Below are positions 17,405 through 29,450 of a stretch of DNA of 64,000 nucleotides, piece by piece. Numbering within the stretch: the stretch's first letter is position 1; each line of letters opens with the position of its first letter. Source of the stretch: Baekduia soli (lineage in GTDB: Bacteria > Actinomycetota > Thermoleophilia > Solirubrobacterales > Solirubrobacteraceae). A program made the translations under genes and the position numbers. A model generated the notes under the pieces. It saw only the letters and a program-made list of their open reading frames with translations. It did not search any database and was not told the DNA's origin. The stretch is from contig NZ_CP042430.1 in assembly GCF_007970665.1 (NCBI RefSeq), forward strand, positions 2,108,001 through 2,172,000. Direction: 5' to 3'.

Positions 17405-19024
17405 GTGTCGATCATCCACGTCACCGGCCACCGCAACCCCGACACGGACTCGATCGCCGCCGCGATCGGCTACGCCGAGCTGCAGGGACGGCTGGACCCC
17501 GACAACACCTACGTGCCGGTGCGCCTCGGCGACCTCAACGCCCAGACGCGCTGGGTGCTCGGCCAGGCCGGGGCGGCCGAGCCGGCGTTCCTGGCGCACG
17601 TGATGCTCCGGGTGCGCGACGTGATGCAGGAGGAGTTCTACGCCGCGGGCGTCGACGATCCTGTCCGCGAGGTCGGCCTCACGATGGCCCAGGACCGCCT
17701 CGACATCGTGCCGATCGTCGACCACGACGGCCGCCTGGCCGGCGTGATGACCGAGCGCGCGCTGGCCCGCCGCTACATCCGCGAGTCGCGCGCGGCCTCG
17801 ACGCTCGTCGACACCCCGACGCGCGTCGCGGCCATCGCCGCCTCGGTCAGCGGCCGCCAGGTCGCCGGCGAGGACGGGCCCGTGGCCGGCCGCGTGTGGG
17901 TCTTCGCGATGGACGCGGGCTGGGCCCAGAGCGGCATCAGCGCCGGCGATGTGGTCGTCGTCGGCAACCGCACCGACGCGCAGCGGCTGGCGATCGAGCG
18001 CGACGTCGCGCTCCTGGTCGTCTCCAACGGCGTGGCGCCCGACGACGACACCCTGCGCCTCGCGCGCGAGCGCGGCACCGCGGTCGTGCTGTCACCGCTG
18101 GACAGCTACGTCTGCGGCCGCATGACGACCCTGGCCGCGCCGTGCAGCGCGCTCATGGATGCCGATCCGCTGACCGTCCGTGGCAACGACGTCCTCGACG
18201 ACGTCAGCGAGCTCATCAAGGACGTGCACTACCGGGCCGCGGTCGTCGTGGACCGCGACGGGCGCCCGACCGGCCTGCTGCGCCGCTCGCACCTCGTCAA
18301 CCCCGAGCGCCGCCACGTCCTGCTCGTCGACCACGCCGAGCAGGCCCAGAGCGTGCCGGGGATCGAGAAGGCGCACATCGTCGAGATCCTCGACCACCAT
18401 CACATCGGCTCGATCGAGACGCGGGTCCCCGTCCGGGCGACGTTCGACCCGGTCGGCTCGACGTCGACGCTCGTCGTCGAGCGCTTCCGCCAGGCCCAGG
18501 TCGAGCCGACGCGGCCGACCGCGGTCGTCCTGCTCGGCGCGATCCTGTCGGACACCGTCATCCTCAACTCGCCCACGACGACCGAGCGCGACCGCCTCGC
18601 CGTCGGCCATCTCGCCGGGAGGCTCGGCCTCGACCCCGAGCGCTTCGGGCGCGAGATGTTCGAGAGCGGCTCCGACGCGGCCGACGCGCCGATCGAGGAG
18701 CTCCTCAACCGCGACCACAAGGAGTACGAGACGGGGGAGGGCCTGGTGAGCATCGCCCAGGTCGAGACCGCCGGCGAGGTGCTCGTGGACCGCATCAGCG
18801 AGCTGCGCGACGGCCTGCGCGTCCAGCACGATCGCAACGGCCACCTGCTCAGCGCGCTCATGGTCACCGACATCCTGGCCAAGCACACGCAGCTGCTGGT
18901 GGCGGGCGACGTGGCCGCCGCCGAGCGCGCCTTCGGCACCGAGGCCGACGAGGGCATCATCGACCTGCCCGGCGTCATGAGCCGCAAGAAGCAGGTCGCG
19001 CCGCAGCTCATGGGCGCGTTCTAG
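17405..19024 (+). CDS. Manganese-dependent inorganic pyrophosphatase with CBS and DRTGG domains
   Basis: A 539-residue family II pyrophosphatase that hydrolyses PPi in the cytosol. The DHH phosphoesterase signature appears as HRNPDTDSIAAA at the N-terminus and ILDHHHIGSIE in the middle, and the DHHA2 C-terminus has NRDHKEYETGEG and SRKKQVAPQL. Between the DHH halves sit a CBS pair (about 65-120 and 235-295) and a DRTGG-like module (GNRTDAQRLAIERDVALL), the layout of CBS-PPases that are inhibited by AMP/ADP and activated by diadenosine polyphosphates. Length fits that subclass. The gene ends at a strong hairpin. Confidence 0.9.
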   Translation: MSIIHVTGHRNPDTDSIAAAIGYAELQGRLDPDNTYVPVRLGDLNAQTRWVLGQAGAAEPAFLAHVMLRVRDVMQEEFYAAGVDDPVREVGLTMAQDRLDIVPIVDHDGRLAGVMTERALARRYIRESRAASTLVDTPTRVAAIAASVSGRQVAGEDGPVAGRVWVFAMDAGWAQSGISAGDVVVVGNRTDAQRLAIERDVALLVVSNGVAPDDDTLRLARERGTAVVLSPLDSYVCGRMTTLAAPCSALMDADPLTVRGNDVLDDVSELIKDVHYRAAVVVDRDGRPTGLLRRSHLVNPERRHVLLVDHAEQAQSVPGIEKAHIVEILDHHHIGSIETRVPVRATFDPVGSTSTLVVERFRQAQVEPTRPTAVVLLGAILSDTVILNSPTTTERDRLAVGHLAGRLGLDPERFGREMFESGSDAADAPIEELLNRDHKEYETGEGLVSIAQVETAGEVLVDRISELRDGLRVQHDRNGHLLSALMVTDILAKHTQLLVAGDVAAAERAFGTEADEGIIDLPGVMSRKKQVAPQLMGAF

Positions 19025-19047
19025 TCACCGGCGTCCGGCGTGGCTGC

Positions 19048-19072
19048 GGGGTTCGCCCTCTGGGCGAACCCC
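19048..19072. terminator. Perfect 11-bp hairpin between convergent genes
   Basis: GGGGTTCGCCC, loop TCT, GGGCGAACCCC. It lies between the pyrophosphatase stop and the minus-strand DUF2127 gene and probably terminates both. No T-run. Confidence 0.65.
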
Positions 19073-19106
19073 CGCGGAAGGAACCTCGCCCCCGGGCGAG
19101 CGCTCC

Positions 19107-19958
19107 TCAGGGTCCCGCGGCCGGCGTCGCCGCCTCGAGCGCCGGCCAGCCGACGTCGCGCTCGCGCAGCGCCTCGTCGGCGGCGGCGCCGCCGCGGATG
19201 CCGAACAGGCGCTTGGCGTAGAGCAGGTAGGCGACGACGGCGACGTTGACGACGAAGGCCACGATCTTGAACGCGGTCACGTGCTGGCTGAGCTCGTAGA
19301 CCTCCAGCGGCAGCAGCGAGGCGGTCACGACGAGCGTGAGGTACTCCGCCCAGCGCCTGCCCCACCACAGCCCCACGGCCTCCAGCCCTTCCACCGAGGC
19401 GTACACGAGCGCGATCGCGGCGAAGAGGTGCAGGCGGCTCGAGCGGAGGCTGAAGAGCTGGTCGACGCGGTGGCGCAGCCCGTGCTGGGCGGCGCTGGCG
19501 CTCGAGGACTCGCCGCTGACGTCGGTGACCACGCGCAGGACCACGTCGCGCAGGTCGGCGCGGTTGGCGCTGAAGAGCAGGATCGCCATGCCGAGCAGCC
19601 CGAGCCCGAGGAAGTGCAGCGCGCGGTTGAGGGCGATGAGCCGCAGGACCACGCGGTCGCGCAGCGGGCGCCCGCGCAGCGGGAGCTCGATCTCCTCGCG
19701 CTCGGGCGGGTGGTCGCGCGCGGGCTGCTCGGGCGGCGCCAGCGGCAGCCACGAGTCGCAGCGCAGGCACCGGTGCCAGCGCACGCCGTCGACGTCGCGG
19801 GCCACGACGGCGTCGGACGGGCGCAGCCGCCGCGCGTCGGTGCCCACGAGCTCGTGGCCCCCCAGCCCGCACACCAGCAGCTCCCAGTGGAAGCGCGGGA
19901 CGAACCGGCTCGGGTGCTCCCGCACGCCGGGGACGACATGGTGGCGATGGGCGCTCAC
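19107..19958 (-). CDS. DUF2127 family membrane protein
   Basis: A 283-residue protein with a soluble N-terminal region containing HRCLRCDSWLP, a possible zinc knuckle, then four hydrophobic segments. The segments include LNRALHFLGLGLLGMAILLF and LHLFAAIALVYASVEGLEAV with GLWWGRRWAEYLT, the signature of DUF2127. The function of this family is unknown. The GTG at 19958 is chosen because TAGGGT lies 7 nt before it, consistent with leaderless transcription. It is divergent from rapZ across about 37 nt, so the promoters overlap. Confidence 0.8.
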   Translation of the reverse strand: MSAHRHHVVPGVREHPSRFVPRFHWELLVCGLGGHELVGTDARRLRPSDAVVARDVDGVRWHRCLRCDSWLPLAPPEQPARDHPPEREEIELPLRGRPLRDRVVLRLIALNRALHFLGLGLLGMAILLFSANRADLRDVVLRVVTDVSGESSSASAAQHGLRHRVDQLFSLRSSRLHLFAAIALVYASVEGLEAVGLWWGRRWAEYLTLVVTASLLPLEVYELSQHVTAFKIVAFVVNVAVVAYLLYAKRLFGIRGGAAADEALRERDVGWPALEAATPAAGP

Positions 19959-19995
19959 GCCCGCGACCCTACCCGGCCGGTCCGCGGCGCCCGTC

Positions 19996-20919
19996 ATGAT
20001 GTGCGACATGGAGGACACGGCGGAGAACGGGCGCCCCGGAGCCGACACGCGGCTCGAGGACCTCGTCGTGATCTCGGGGTACTCGGGCGCGGGCAAGTCG
20101 ACCGCGATGGCCGTCTTCGAGGACGCCGGCTACTTCTGCGTCGACAACCTGCCGCCCGAGATGATCCGCTCGCTCGTCGAGCTGTTCACGCACGAGGGCT
20201 CCAAGGTCGAGCGGGCGGCCGTGGTCTCCGACGTGCGCGGCGGCGAGTTCTTCGAGCCGCTGGAGGGCGTCATCGAGGATCTCCAGGCGCGCGGCCTGCC
20301 CAGCCGCGTCCTGTTCCTCGACGCCGACGACCTCACCCTCATGGACCGCTACAAGGAGACGCGGCGCCGCCACCCGCTGTCGCCCGAGGGCAGCATCGCC
20401 GCGGGCATCGCGGCTGAGCGCACGATGCTCGGCCCGATCAAGGACCACGCGGACTTCATCATCGACTCGTCGGGCCTGAAGGCCTCGCACCTGCGCCGGC
20501 GCATCGCCGACGAGCTGCTGCCGCGCAGCTCGCGTGGGCGGCTGGCCGTCACGTTCCAGAGCTTCGGCTTCAAGCACGGGCCGCCGCGCGACGCCGACCT
20601 GGTCTTCGACGTCCGCTTCCTGCCCAACCCCCACTACGTGCCCGAGCTGCGGCCGCTGACCGGGCTGGACCCGCGGATCGTCGAGTACGTCGGGCGCGAG
20701 GGCAAGCTCGAGCAGCTGTACCTGCACCTCGTCCCGCTGCTGGAGTTCCTCGTGCCCCAGTACGAGGAGGAGGGCAAGTCGCACCTCTCGCTCGCGGTGG
20801 GCTGCACGGGCGGCCGCCACCGCTCCGTGGCCATCATCGAGCACCTCGCCCGGCATTTCGGAGGGCGCGACGACGTCGTCGTCGAGGTCGAGCACCGCGA
20901 CGTAGGCCGGAAGGCCTAG
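19996..20919 (+). CDS. rapZ: RNase adapter / nucleotide-binding protein RapZ
   Basis: A P-loop protein of the RapZ (YvcJ) family, about 307 residues. It has Walker A GYSGAGKST, VDNLPPEMIRSL, FLDADDLTLMDRYKETRRRHPL and the C-terminal GCTGGRHRSVAI motif. In enterobacteria RapZ controls GlmS-regulating small RNAs; in Gram-positives it binds nucleotides and its role is less clear. Starts at 19996, 19999 and 20008 are all in frame and none has a good ribosome site. In many Gram-positives rapZ is followed by yvcK and whiA; here a VOC gene follows after 2 nt and then gap. Confidence 0.92.
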   Translation: MMCDMEDTAENGRPGADTRLEDLVVISGYSGAGKSTAMAVFEDAGYFCVDNLPPEMIRSLVELFTHEGSKVERAAVVSDVRGGEFFEPLEGVIEDLQARGLPSRVLFLDADDLTLMDRYKETRRRHPLSPEGSIAAGIAAERTMLGPIKDHADFIIDSSGLKASHLRRRIADELLPRSSRGRLAVTFQSFGFKHGPPRDADLVFDVRFLPNPHYVPELRPLTGLDPRIVEYVGREGKLEQLYLHLVPLLEFLVPQYEEEGKSHLSLAVGCTGGRHRSVAIIEHLARHFGGRDDVVVEVEHRDVGRKA

Positions 20920-20921
20920 GC

Positions 20922-21296
20922 GTGCTGGACCACGTGGGGCTCGAGGTCTCCGACCTCGCGCGATCGGCCCGCTTCTACGACGCGGTCTTCGCCCGCCTCG
21001 GGCTGCGCCGCGTCCACGACGCCCCCTCGGCGGTCGCCTACGGCCGGCACGAGCCGCGCTTCTGGATCGTGCAGCGCGGGCGGCCGCCGGCACCGGGCTT
21101 CGGCCACGTCGCGGTGAGCGCCAGCGGCCGGGCGGCGGTCGACGCCGCCTACGCCGCCGCGGTGGAGGCCGGCGGCCGGCCCGACGGCCCCGGCGGCATC
21201 CCCGCGCCGCGGCCCGAGTACGGGCCGCGCTACTACGCGGCCTACCTGCTCGACCCGGACGGCCTGCGCCTCGAGGTCGTCGCGGGCGGACACTGA
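20922..21296 (+). CDS. VOC (glyoxalase/bleomycin-resistance fold) family protein
   Basis: A 124-residue single-domain VOC protein: LDHVGLEVSDLARSARFYDA at the start, GFGHVAVSASG in the middle and GPRYYAAYLLDPDGLRLEVV at the end. His in LDHVGLEV and Glu in LEVVAGG are the usual metal ligands. Substrate is unknown. It begins 2 nt after rapZ with a GTG and lies in the rapZ-gap interval, so it is co-transcribed with rapZ. Confidence 0.8.
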   Translation: MLDHVGLEVSDLARSARFYDAVFARLGLRRVHDAPSAVAYGRHEPRFWIVQRGRPPAPGFGHVAVSASGRAAVDAAYAAAVEAGGRPDGPGGIPAPRPEYGPRYYAAYLLDPDGLRLEVVAGGH

Positions 21297-21309
21297 CCGC
21301 GGGGGTCGA

Positions 21310-23489
<2,180 letters not shown>

Positions 23490-23493
<4 letters not shown>

Positions 23494-24248
23494 GGACACC
23501 GCTGATCGCGGGCAACTGGAAGATGCACGGCACGGTCGCCGAGACGGACGAGCGCATCGCCGCGCTGCTGCCGCGGCTGTCGACCGTCGACCACGCCGAC
23601 GTCGCGATCTGCGTGCCGTTCACGGCGCTGCAGGCCGCCGTGGACTCCACGCGCGGCTCGCAGCTGGGGGTGTTCGCGCAGAACATGCACCATGAGCCGC
23701 AGGGCGCCTTCACCGGCGAGGTGTCGGCCCCGATGCTCGCCGAGCTCGAGGTCGGCGGCGTCGTCCTCGGGCACTCCGAGCGGCGCACGTACTTCGGCGA
23801 GACCGACAGGGCGCTGCAGCTCAAGGTGCCCGCGGCGCTGGAGGCAGGCCTGCAGGTCATCCTCTGCGTCGGCGAGACCGAGGAGGAGCGCGAGAAGGGC
23901 GACACGGAGCGCCGGCTGCGCCACCAGGTCCAGGAGGGCCTGGAGAAGGTGCCGTCCGACCGGCTCGGCGACGTCATCCTGGCCTACGAGCCCGTCTGGG
24001 CCATCGGCACCGGTCACGTCGCCACACTCGAGCAGGCCCAGGACGCGCTGGCGTTCGTCCGCGCCCTGGTCGCCGACCGCGACAAGGAGCAGTCCAAGCG
24101 GTCGCGCATCCTCTACGGCGGCTCGATGAAGCCCGACAACGCCGCCGACCTGCTTGCGCTGCCCGACTGCGACGGCGGCCTCATCGGCGGCGCGTCGCTG
24201 GACGTCTCGCAGTTCACCGCCATCGTCGAGGCCGTGCCGCGCTCATGA
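23490..24248 (+). CDS. tpiA: Triosephosphate isomerase
   Basis: A 252-residue TIM barrel interconverting DHAP and G3P. It has AGNWKMHGT with the catalytic Lys, LGHSERRTYFGE with the catalytic His, AYEPVWAIGTG with the catalytic Glu, and the phosphate-binding YGGSMKPDN and GLIGGASLD. The ATG overlaps the pgk stop (ATGA). Confidence 0.96.
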
Positions 24249-25735
24249 GCGGCCTCGTCGACCGGGTCGTGCTCGTGGTCCTCGACGGCTGGGGCATCGC
24301 CGAGCCCGGGCCCGGCAACGCCGTCGATCTCGCCGACACGCCGGTCTTCGACGACCTCTGGGCGCGCTACCCGCACACCACGCTGGCCGCGGGCGGCCTG
24401 GCCGTGGGGCTGCCCGAGGGCCAGATGGGCAACAGCGAGGTCGGCCATCTCAACCTCGGCGCCGGCGCCGTCGTCAAGCAGGACCTCACGCGGATCGACG
24501 AGGCCGTCACCGACGGCACGCTGGGCGACAACGCGGCGCTGGCCGCCGCGATGGACGGCTTCGAGCGCGTCCACCTCATCGGCCTGGTCAGCGACGGCGG
24601 CGTGCACTCGGGCTGGACGCACCTGGAGGCGCTCATCCGCCTGGCCGGCGAGCGCGGCGTCCCCGACATCGTCGTCCACGCGTTCACCGACGGGCGCGAC
24701 ACGTCGCCCAGCGGCGGCGTGGCGTTCGTCGAGCAGGTCCAGGCCTGGTGCGACGCGGTCCCCGCGCCCGCCCGCGCGCGCATCGGCTCGGTCATCGGCC
24801 GCTACTACGCCATGGACCGCGACAAGCGCGAGGAGCGCACCAAGGCGGCGCTGGACCTCCTGCTCGACGGCGTCTCCGAGCACCACAGCCCCGAGGCGGT
24901 GCAGGCCGTGCGCGACGCCTACGAGCGCGACCCGCGCGGCGACGAGTTCATCGCTGCGACGACGGTCGACGGCGAGGCGCGCATCCGCCCGCAGGACTCG
25001 GTCATCGCCTTCAACTTCCGTCCCGACCGCATGCGCCAGCTCACCGAGGCCCTCGGCCCGAAGGTCGCCCTCCACACGACGCTGACCGAGTACGAGGAGG
25101 GCTGGCCGTGGCCGGTGGCCTTCCCGCCGCACCGGCCCGAGACGACGCTGACGAAGGTCATCGCCGCGGCCGGGCGCAAGCAGCTGCACGTGGCCGAGAC
25201 CGAGAAGTACCCGCACGTGACGTACTTCTTCGGCGGCGGCGAGGAGCAGCCCGAGGCCGGCGAGCGCCGTGAGCTCGTGGCCTCGCCGCGCGACGTGCCG
25301 ACCTACGACTTCAAGCCCGAGATGAGCGCCCGCGAGGCCGCCGACGCGTTCATCGCCGCCTGGCGCGAGGACGGTCCGACCTTCGGGATCATCAACTTCG
25401 CCAATGCCGACATGGTCGGCCACACCGGCGTCATCCCGGCCGTGATCACCGCCGTGGAGACCGTCGACGCCTGCCTCGGCGCCGTCGTCGCGGCCGTCCA
25501 GGAGACCGGCGGGGCACTCGTCATCACCGCCGACCACGGCAACGCGGACGAGATGCTCGAGGACGACGGGTCGCCCGACACGGCGCACTCGCTGAACCCC
25601 GTGCCCCTCATCGTGACGCAGACCGCCGTATCCCTGCGCGACGGCGGCGTGCTGGCCGATGTGGCGCCCACGGTGCTGGCACTCCTGGGCGAGGACCAGC
25701 CCGCGGCGATGACCGGTCGCTCGCTGCTGGCGTAG
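24245..25735 (+). CDS. gpmI: Cofactor-independent phosphoglycerate mutase
   Basis: A 496-residue Mn-dependent alkaline-phosphatase-fold enzyme converting 3-PGA to 2-PGA. Metal and catalytic sites are intact: VLDGWGIAE, the phospho-Ser loop [39 protein letters not shown] and [11 protein letters not shown]. It overlaps the tpiA stop by 4 nt and completes the operon. Many actinobacteria use the unrelated cofactor-dependent GpmA, so the iPGM here gives the operon a Firmicutes-like composition. No terminator hairpin is obvious. Confidence 0.95.
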   Translation: MSGLVDRVVLVVLDGWGIAEPGPGNAVDLADTPVFDDLWARYPHTTLAAGGLAVGLPEGQMGNSEVGHLNLGAGAVVKQDLTRIDEAVTDGTLGDNAALAAAMDGFERVHLIGLVSDGGVHSGWTHLEALIRLAGERGVPDIVVHAFTDGRDTSPSGGVAFVEQVQAWCDAVPAPARARIGSVIGRYYAMDRDKREERTKAALDLLLDGVSEHHSPEAVQAVRDAYERDPRGDEFIAATTVDGEARIRPQDSVIAFNFRPDRMRQLTEALGPKVALHTTLTEYEEGWPWPVAFPPHRPETTLTKVIAAAGRKQLHVAETEKYPHVTYFFGGGEEQPEAGERRELVASPRDVPTYDFKPEMSAREAADAFIAAWREDGPTFGIINFANADMVGHTGVIPAVITAVETVDACLGAVVAAVQETGGALVITADHGNADEMLEDDGSPDTAHSLNPVPLIVTQTAVSLRDGGVLADVAPTVLALLGEDQPAAMTGRSLLA

Positions 25736-25788
25736 TCCGCAGACCGACGCTGGAGCAGCGCTGAGCGCTCTAGACTCCGGTGCGGCTG

Positions 25789-28431
25789 ATGGGCAAGGGG
25801 GCCGACCAACGGCGCCTGATCCGCCCGACGCTGGGCGCGTTCGCCCTCGTCGTGGTGATCATGGGTGCGATCTTCGCCGTGCTCCTCACGGCGCTGGCCG
25901 ACGTGCGCGACGACTCGCGCAAGGCGCGCGACACCGAGCGCACCGTCGTGCTCATCTCGCGCTACAACCGGCTCGTCGTCGACCTCGAGACCGGCGTCCG
26001 GGGGCGGCTGCTCACCGGCCAGGACCGCTTCCTCGCGCCCTACGTCGCGGCCGACCGCGCGATGCCGGCGCTGGAGGCCCGGCTGCGGGCGGCGCTCACC
26101 GACCCGGGCCAGCGGGCCCGCCTGGCCGACGTCGTCGCCCGCGTCGAGCGCTACCGCACCGGCTACGCGCGGCCGGCCGCAGCGACGCCGGTGGGCGCCG
26201 ACCGGGCCGCCGTCGTCGCGATGACCGCGGAGGGCAAGCGGCTCGTCGACGATCTGCGCGGCCGCTTCGACGCGCTGCGCACGGGCGAACTGGCGCTGAG
26301 CGACCGCCGCGGCGCCGCGGCCGACCATTCCGCCTCCCGCGCCATCGTGATCGCCGTGGCGGGCCTGGCGCTGTCGATCGCGCTGCTGGCCGCGCTCGCG
26401 CTGTTCACCGTGCGCCGCATCCGCCGCGAGGCCGACTCGGCCGAGGCGCGCACCAGGGCCGAGGAGGCCTCGCGCATGAAGTCCTCGTTCCTGGCCAACA
26501 TGAGCCACGAGATCCGGACGCCCCTCAACGGCGTCATCGGGATGAACGAGCTGCTGCTCGACACGCCGCTGGACGCCGAGCAGCACGAGTACGCCTCGAC
26601 GGCCCGCGCCTCGGGCGAGCAGCTGCTGGCCGTGATCAACGACATCCTGGACATCTCGAAGATCGAGGCCGGCCACCTCGAGCTCGAGCAGCGCGACTTC
26701 GACCTGCCCGAGCTCGTCGAGACGACCTGCGACGTCGTCGCCGCCACGGCCCACGCCAAGGGCCTGGAGCTTGCGGTCCTCATCCATGACGACGTGCCGC
26801 ACGCCGTGCGCGGGGACCGCGGGCGGCTGGCGCAGATCCTGACCAACCTGCTGTCCAACGCCGTCAAGTTCACGCCCGGCGGCGAGGTGGCCGTCGAGGT
26901 GCGCCGCGAGCCGGGGCCGGCCGCCGACCGCGACGCCGCGATCCGCGTGCGCTTCACGGTGCGCGACACGGGGATCGGCATCCGCGAGAAGGACCTCGAG
27001 CGCCTGTTCGAGTCCTTCCAGCAGGCCGACGCGTCGACCACGCGGCGCTTCGGCGGCACGGGCCTGGGGTTGAGCATCAGCCGCCAGCTCGTGGAGATCA
27101 TGGGCGGCCGGCTCGACGTGGCCAGCACGCCCGGCCGGGGCAGCACGTTCGGCTTTGCGATCGCGTTCCCGCCCGCCAGCGCCGAGCCCACGGCGATCGC
27201 GCCGCAGGTCGAGCTGCGCGGGCTGAAGGTCATCGCGGTCGACGACACCGCCACGAACCTGCGCGTGCTCGAGGCCTACCTGGGGTCCTGGGGCATGCGC
27301 GTGATGACGTGCGCCGACGGCGAGTCGGCGCTGGCGCGGCTGGGGGAGGCCGCCGACCGCGGCGAGCCGTTCGACGTCGCCGTCCTGGACTACAACATGC
27401 CCGGGATGGACGGCGTGCAGCTCGCCCGGCGGATCGTGGACGACCCGCCCCTGCGCCACACCCGCATGGTCATGCTCACCTCCTCGGGCACGGGCCAGGC
27501 CGCGGCGCGCGAGGCCGGCGTGACCGAGTTCCTGACCAAGCCGGTGCGCCAGTCGCGGCTTTACGACGCGATCGCCTCGGCCATGCACCAGGCGCCCCTG
27601 GCTCGCCGCCCGGCGGCCGCCCGGCGCCGCGACGAGGAAGGGCCCGACATGCACGAGCAGCGCGACCGCGCGCGGATCCTCATCGCCGAGGACCATGACG
27701 TCAACCGGATCCTCATGGAGAAGCTCCTCGAGCGCCGCGGTCACCGCACGGTCGCGGCGGCGACCGGGACCGACGCGGTCCGGAAGGCCGGCGCCGACGA
27801 CATCGACCTGGTGTTCATGGACTGCCAGATGCCCGAGCTCGACGGCTACGAGGCCACCCGGCGCATCCGGGCGGCCGAGGGCGACGGCGGGCGCCACGTC
27901 CCCGTCATCGCGATGACCGCCCACGCGATGGCCGGCGACCGCGAGCGCTGCCTGGCCGCCGGCATGGACGACTACCTCGCCAAGCCGCTGCGGCCCGACG
28001 AGCTCGACGTCGTCCTCGAGCGCTGGCTGCACCCGCGCGCCGACGACGGGGCGCAGGGGGCCGGCGCGCACGTGTCGCGGGCGCTCGACGAGGACCGCTT
28101 CGGCGACCTGCACCGCGACTTCCCGCCCGAGGTCGTCCGCGACGTCGTGCACGCGTTCCTGGACTCCACCCCGGAGATCGTCGAGCGCCTCGTGCTGGCC
28201 GCCGAGGGCGTCGACCACACCGAGGTCGCCCACGGCGCCCATCGGCTGCGGGGCGGCTGCCTGGCCGTCGGCGCGGGCCTGCTCAACGAGCTGGCCTCCG
28301 AGATGGAGGCCCTCGGCCGCGAGGGCGCCGACGGGACCCGGCTGCGGGACACCGCGGTGCGGCTGGAGTGCGCCTGGCACGCCACGCGCACCGCGCTGCG
28401 CGAGCGCGTCGACGGCGCCCGGCGCCCCTGA
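25789..28431 (+). CDS. Hybrid sensor histidine kinase: CHASE3, HisKA, HATPase, two REC, HPt
   Basis: An 880-residue membrane-bound multistep phosphorelay protein. TM1 is at about 14-38, a CHASE3-like sensor domain follows, TM2 at about 185-207, then HisKA with [12 protein letters not shown] and HATPase_c with [15 protein letters not shown] and [10 protein letters not shown]. Receiver 1 has [12 protein letters not shown] and TKPVR; receiver 2 has [19 protein letters not shown] and AKPLR; a C-terminal HPt has HGAHRLRGG. No HAMP is clear. The ATG is preferred over the GTG at 25780 because TAGACT (25771-25776) lies too close to the GTG. No response regulator is adjacent. Confidence 0.88.
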   Translation: MGKGADQRRLIRPTLGAFALVVVIMGAIFAVLLTALADVRDDSRKARDTERTVVLISRYNRLVVDLETGVRGRLLTGQDRFLAPYVAADRAMPALEARLRAALTDPGQRARLADVVARVERYRTGYARPAAATPVGADRAAVVAMTAEGKRLVDDLRGRFDALRTGELALSDRRGAAADHSASRAIVIAVAGLALSIALLAALALFTVRRIRREADSAEARTRAEEASRMKSSFLANMSHEIRTPLNGVIGMNELLLDTPLDAEQHEYASTARASGEQLLAVINDILDISKIEAGHLELEQRDFDLPELVETTCDVVAATAHAKGLELAVLIHDDVPHAVRGDRGRLAQILTNLLSNAVKFTPGGEVAVEVRREPGPAADRDAAIRVRFTVRDTGIGIREKDLERLFESFQQADASTTRRFGGTGLGLSISRQLVEIMGGRLDVASTPGRGSTFGFAIAFPPASAEPTAIAPQVELRGLKVIAVDDTATNLRVLEAYLGSWGMRVMTCADGESALARLGEAADRGEPFDVAVLDYNMPGMDGVQLARRIVDDPPLRHTRMVMLTSSGTGQAAAREAGVTEFLTKPVRQSRLYDAIASAMHQAPLARRPAAARRRDEEGPDMHEQRDRARILIAEDHDVNRILMEKLLERRGHRTVAAATGTDAVRKAGADDIDLVFMDCQMPELDGYEATRRIRAAEGDGGRHVPVIAMTAHAMAGDRERCLAAGMDDYLAKPLRPDELDVVLERWLHPRADDGAQGAGAHVSRALDEDRFGDLHRDFPPEVVRDVVHAFLDSTPEIVERLVLAAEGVDHTEVAHGAHRLRGGCLAVGAGLLNELASEMEALGREGADGTRLRDTAVRLECAWHATRTALRERVDGARRP

Positions 28432-28450
28432 GCCCGCACGGACGCGGGCT
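28431..28450 (+). terminator. 7-bp hairpin after the hybrid kinase
   Basis: AGCCCGC, loop ACGGAC, GCGGGCT. It starts at the last base of the kinase stop and its right arm runs into the TAGACT promoter of the next gene, so termination and initiation signals overlap. Confidence 0.45.
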
Positions 28451-28455
28451 AGACT
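28450..28455 (+). promoter_or_regulatory. -10 element for leaderless transcription of the DDN-type gene
   Basis: TAGACT with exactly 6 nt to the ATG at 28462; no ribosome site lies between. Spacing puts the transcript start at the A of ATG. Confidence 0.5.
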
Positions 28456-28461
28456 GCTGCC

Positions 28462-28863
28462 ATGCTGTTCGGACAGGAGCACATCGACCGCTACGAGGCC
28501 ACCGACGGGGCCGAGGGCCACGAGTGGCAGGGCACGCGTGCCCTCATCCTCACCACGACCGGGGCCAAGAGCGGCGAGGAGCGCAAGGCGCCGCTGATCT
28601 ACGGCGAGCACGACGGCGATCTGCTGATCGTCGCCTCCAAGGGCGGGGCGCCCGAGCCGCCGGCCTGGTACGTCAACCTCAAGGCCAACCCCGAGGTCAC
28701 CGTCCAGGTCAAGGCCGACAAGTTCGCCGCGCTCGCGCGGGACGCCACCCCGGAGGAGAAGCCCGAGCTCTGGAAGATCATGACCGCCGAGTGGCCGGCC
28801 TACGACCAGTACCAGACCAAGACCGACCGCGAGATCCCCGTGGTCGTGCTCGAGCGCGCCTGA
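28462..28863 (+). CDS. F420H2-dependent nitroreductase/quinone reductase family (DDN-like)
   Basis: A 133-residue split-barrel protein of the deazaflavin-dependent nitroreductase family. Diagnostic segments are LILTTTGAKSGEERKAPLIY, LLIVASKGGAPEPPAWYVNL and NPEVTVQV, which form the F420 phosphate- and deazaflavin-binding face. Members reduce quinones or nitro compounds using F420H2; the physiological substrate is unknown. Presence implies the host makes F420. It is monocistronic or read through into the MarR gene 8 nt downstream. Confidence 0.87.
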   Translation: MLFGQEHIDRYEATDGAEGHEWQGTRALILTTTGAKSGEERKAPLIYGEHDGDLLIVASKGGAPEPPAWYVNLKANPEVTVQVKADKFAALARDATPEEKPELWKIMTAEWPAYDQYQTKTDREIPVVVLERA

Positions 28864-28871
28864 GCGCGCGG

Positions 28872-29405
28872 GTGGCGCGGAGCGGTTGTTCGTGCAACCA
28901 TGCGCGCATCTCGAGCCTGTCGAACGTCCCTGCCGCCGCCGGAGAGATCCTGGACGAGCGTGAGCTGAAGGCCTGGCGCGGCCTCATGCGCGTGCACGCC
29001 TCGCTGACCAAGGCCCTCGACACCGAGCTCGACACCCAGCACCGGCTCCCGCTGACGTCCTACGAGGTCCTGAAGTACCTCGCCGACGCCGAGGGCGAGA
29101 AGATGCGCATGTGCGACCTCGCGGCGTCGGTCGTGCTCAGCCGCAGCGGCCTGACGCGGCTCGTCGACCGCCTCGAGCGCGACGGCCTGCTCGTGCGCGA
29201 GTCCTGCGCCAGCGATGCCCGCGGCGCGTTCGCCAAGCTCACCAGCGAGGGCCACGAGAAGCTCGCCGCCGCGCGGGCGACGCACCTGGCCCTCGTCCGC
29301 GCGCTCTTCCTCGAGCACCTCACCGAGGGCGAGCTCGACGTGCTGGGCGACGTGTGGGCCCGGGTGCTGCCCGGCGCCACGGCCGCCGCCGACTGCGGCT
29401 GCTGA
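28872..29405 (+). CDS. MarR family transcriptional regulator
   Basis: About 177 residues with a winged-helix core: LPLTSYEVLKYLADAEGEKM, then MCDLAASVVLSRSGLTRLVD as the recognition helix, LERDGLLVRESCASDARGAF as the wing, and C-terminal dimer helices ending TAAADCGC. The cysteines at MCDL, ESCAS and the CGC tail might sense oxidants. GTG 28872 is the only plausible start, but it means that a 16-bp dyad (28884-28899) lies inside the coding start. It probably controls the adjacent F420-type reductase or itself. Confidence 0.8.
   Translation: MARSGCSCNHARISSLSNVPAAAGEILDERELKAWRGLMRVHASLTKALDTELDTQHRLPLTSYEVLKYLADAEGEKMRMCDLAASVVLSRSGLTRLVDRLERDGLLVRESCASDARGAFAKLTSEGHEKLAAARATHLALVRALFLEHLTEGELDVLGDVWARVLPGATAAADCGC
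28884..28899. promoter_or_regulatory. Dyad GGTTG-N6-CAACC at the start of the MarR gene
   Basis: GGTTG-ttcgtg-CAACC. The TTG/CAA half-sites resemble MarR operators, and similar CAACC/GGTTG elements precede two other MarR genes in this window. It lies within the first codons of the gene. Confidence 0.4.
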
Positions 29406-29450
29406 CCGGAGGACCCGCCCGCCACCTGGCGGCCGCTCTAGAGTGCTGGC

